NCBI GenBank assembly: GCA_001464255.1
Contig: LNFD01000344.1
Span: forward strand, 1-6,295
Direction of reading: 5' to 3'
DNA length: 6,295 nt
DNA from: Actinomycetales bacterium Ga0077552
Lineage (GTDB): Bacteria; Actinomycetota; Actinomycetes; Actinomycetales; Microbacteriaceae
A program made the translations under genes and the position numbers. Positions 5,519-6,295 of this stretch are shown piece after piece (position 1 is the first letter of the stretch; each line of letters starts with the position of its first letter). The notes beneath the pieces were generated by a model that saw nothing but the letters and a program-made list of their open reading frames with translations, ran no database searches and was not told the origin of the DNA.

Positions 5519-5523
5519 ACCTC

Positions 5524-6295
5524 ATGCAGAACCGTCAGCAGCCCTCCGGAATGCCGATCCACAAGTACCAGCCGTACCACGAGCAGCTCGCGATCGATCT
5601 GCCCGACCGCACGTGGCCCGCGCAGCGCATCACGCAGGCGCCCCGCTGGTGCGCGGTCGACCTGCGCGACGGCAACCAGGCCCTCATCGACCCGATGAGC
5701 CCCGAGCGCAAGCGCATCATGTTCGACCTGCTCGTGCGCATGGGGTTCAAGGAGATCGAGGTCGGGTTCCCGAGCGCGAGCCAGACCGACTTCGACTTCG
5801 TGCGCACGCTCATCGAGCAAGACCTCATCCCCGACGACGTCACCATCCAGGTGCTGACGCAGGCGCGCGAGCACCTCATCGCCCGCACCTACGAGTCGAT
5901 CAAGGGTGCGAAGCGCGCGATCGTGCACTTCTACAACTCGACGAGCGTGCTGCAGCGCGAGGTCGTGTTCCGCACCGACGTCGAGGGCGTAAAAGAGATC
6001 GCGCTGCAGGGCGCGCGCTGGTGCCAGCAGTACGAGGCGACCGTTCCCGAGACCGAGATCTTCTACGAGTACAGCCCCGAGAGCTACACGGGCACCGAGC
6101 TCGAGACCGCGCTCGAGGTCTGCAACGCCGTCATCGAGCAGATCGCGCCGACCCCCGACCGCAAGATCATCATCAACCTGCCGGCCACGGTCGAGATGGC
6201 CTCGCCGAACGTGTACGCCGACTCGATCGAGTGGATGCACCGGCACCTCGCCCGACGCGACTCGGTCATCCTGAGCCTGCACCCGCACAACGACC
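5524..6295 (+). CDS. leuA: 2-isopropylmalate synthase, N-terminal part (3' end outside window)
   Basis: The frame is open from ATG 5524 to the window edge, giving 257 residues of a protein that is usually near 580. It starts MQNRQQPSGMPIHKYQPYHE, with the N-terminal extension (IHKYQPY, LPDRTWP at 26-32) of the long actinobacterial/yeast type. The catalytic barrel begins with VDLRDGNQALIDPM at 45-58, where Arg48 and Asp49 are the expected catalytic and metal-binding residues; VGFPSASQTDFDF is at 80-92, and the visible part ends in SLHPHND at 251-257 with the HxH metal ligands His253 and His255. The regulatory leucine-binding C-terminal domain would lie outside. The enzyme condenses acetyl-CoA with 2-oxoisovalerate, the first committed step of leucine synthesis, in the cytoplasm. 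AGGAG six bases upstream supports the start. Expression is probably set by the leader at 5411-5475 in addition to the feedback inhibition known for the family. Confidence 0.97.
   Translation, partial: MQNRQQPSGMPIHKYQPYHEQLAIDLPDRTWPAQRITQAPRWCAVDLRDGNQALIDPMSPERKRIMFDLLVRMGFKEIEVGFPSASQTDFDFVRTLIEQDLIPDDVTIQVLTQAREHLIARTYESIKGAKRAIVHFYNSTSVLQREVVFRTDVEGVKEIALQGARWCQQYEATVPETEIFYEYSPESYTGTELETALEVCNAVIEQIAPTPDRKIIINLPATVEMASPNVYADSIEWMHRHLARRDSVILSLHPHND

Noticed and set aside
5449..6288. 279-codon minus-strand frame opposite leuA
   Set aside because: LeuA motifs are unmistakable on the plus strand; the antisense product is a Val/Leu/Asp/Arg-rich shadow.
1..6295. Mobile element, CRISPR array, tRNA/rRNA or defence system
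   Set aside because: No transposase or integrase motifs, terminal repeats, spaced direct repeats or RNA-gene signatures were found on either strand.

Overview
The window is about 6.3 kb of very GC-rich DNA with strong G/C third-position codon bias, frequent GTG starts and four-base gene overlaps. This points to a high-GC actinobacterium. The wording of the LeuA and Era proteins, together with the gene order, suggests Microbacteriaceae; that family assignment is inference from memory of related proteins, not from a search.

Positions 1-3099 (+ strand) hold a compact housekeeping operon: the 3' end of phoH (PhoH-like ATPase), ybeY (rRNA maturation endoribonuclease), a HlyC/CorC-type CNNM plus CBS-domain membrane protein, and era (ribosome-assembly GTPase). 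Spacing is 2 bp, then a 4-bp ATGA overlap, then a 4-bp GTGA overlap, so the four are almost certainly co-transcribed and translationally coupled. PhoH, YbeY and Era share a ribosome/RNA quality-control theme.

Positions 3119-5168 (- strand) hold a two-component system: a DesK/HPK7-type membrane histidine kinase followed by a NarL/LuxR-family response regulator. Between them lies a 34-codon ORF that overlaps the kinase stop by GTGA and the regulator start by GTGA, forming a chain of coupled frames. The operon converges on era, and a perfect 9-bp hairpin in the 19-bp gap probably serves as a two-way terminator. The first half of the kinase gene (membrane sensor part, about 4681-5168) is much lower in GC and uses codons that the rest of the window avoids.

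Positions 5169-5523 are intergenic and regulatory. They contain overlapping inverted repeats upstream of the kinase, a 12-bp palindrome, and a candidate leucine attenuation leader. The leader consists of a promoter -10 box, a probably leaderless 13-codon leader peptide with three consecutive Leu codons, and an 11-bp hairpin. From 5524 to the window edge runs leuA (2-isopropylmalate synthase), truncated at the right end.

No mobile element, CRISPR array, tRNA or rRNA was seen. Most of the window is ordinary core genome. The parts worth a second look are the leuA leader, the micro-ORF between kinase and regulator, the mosaic kinase gene, and the repeats upstream of the kinase.
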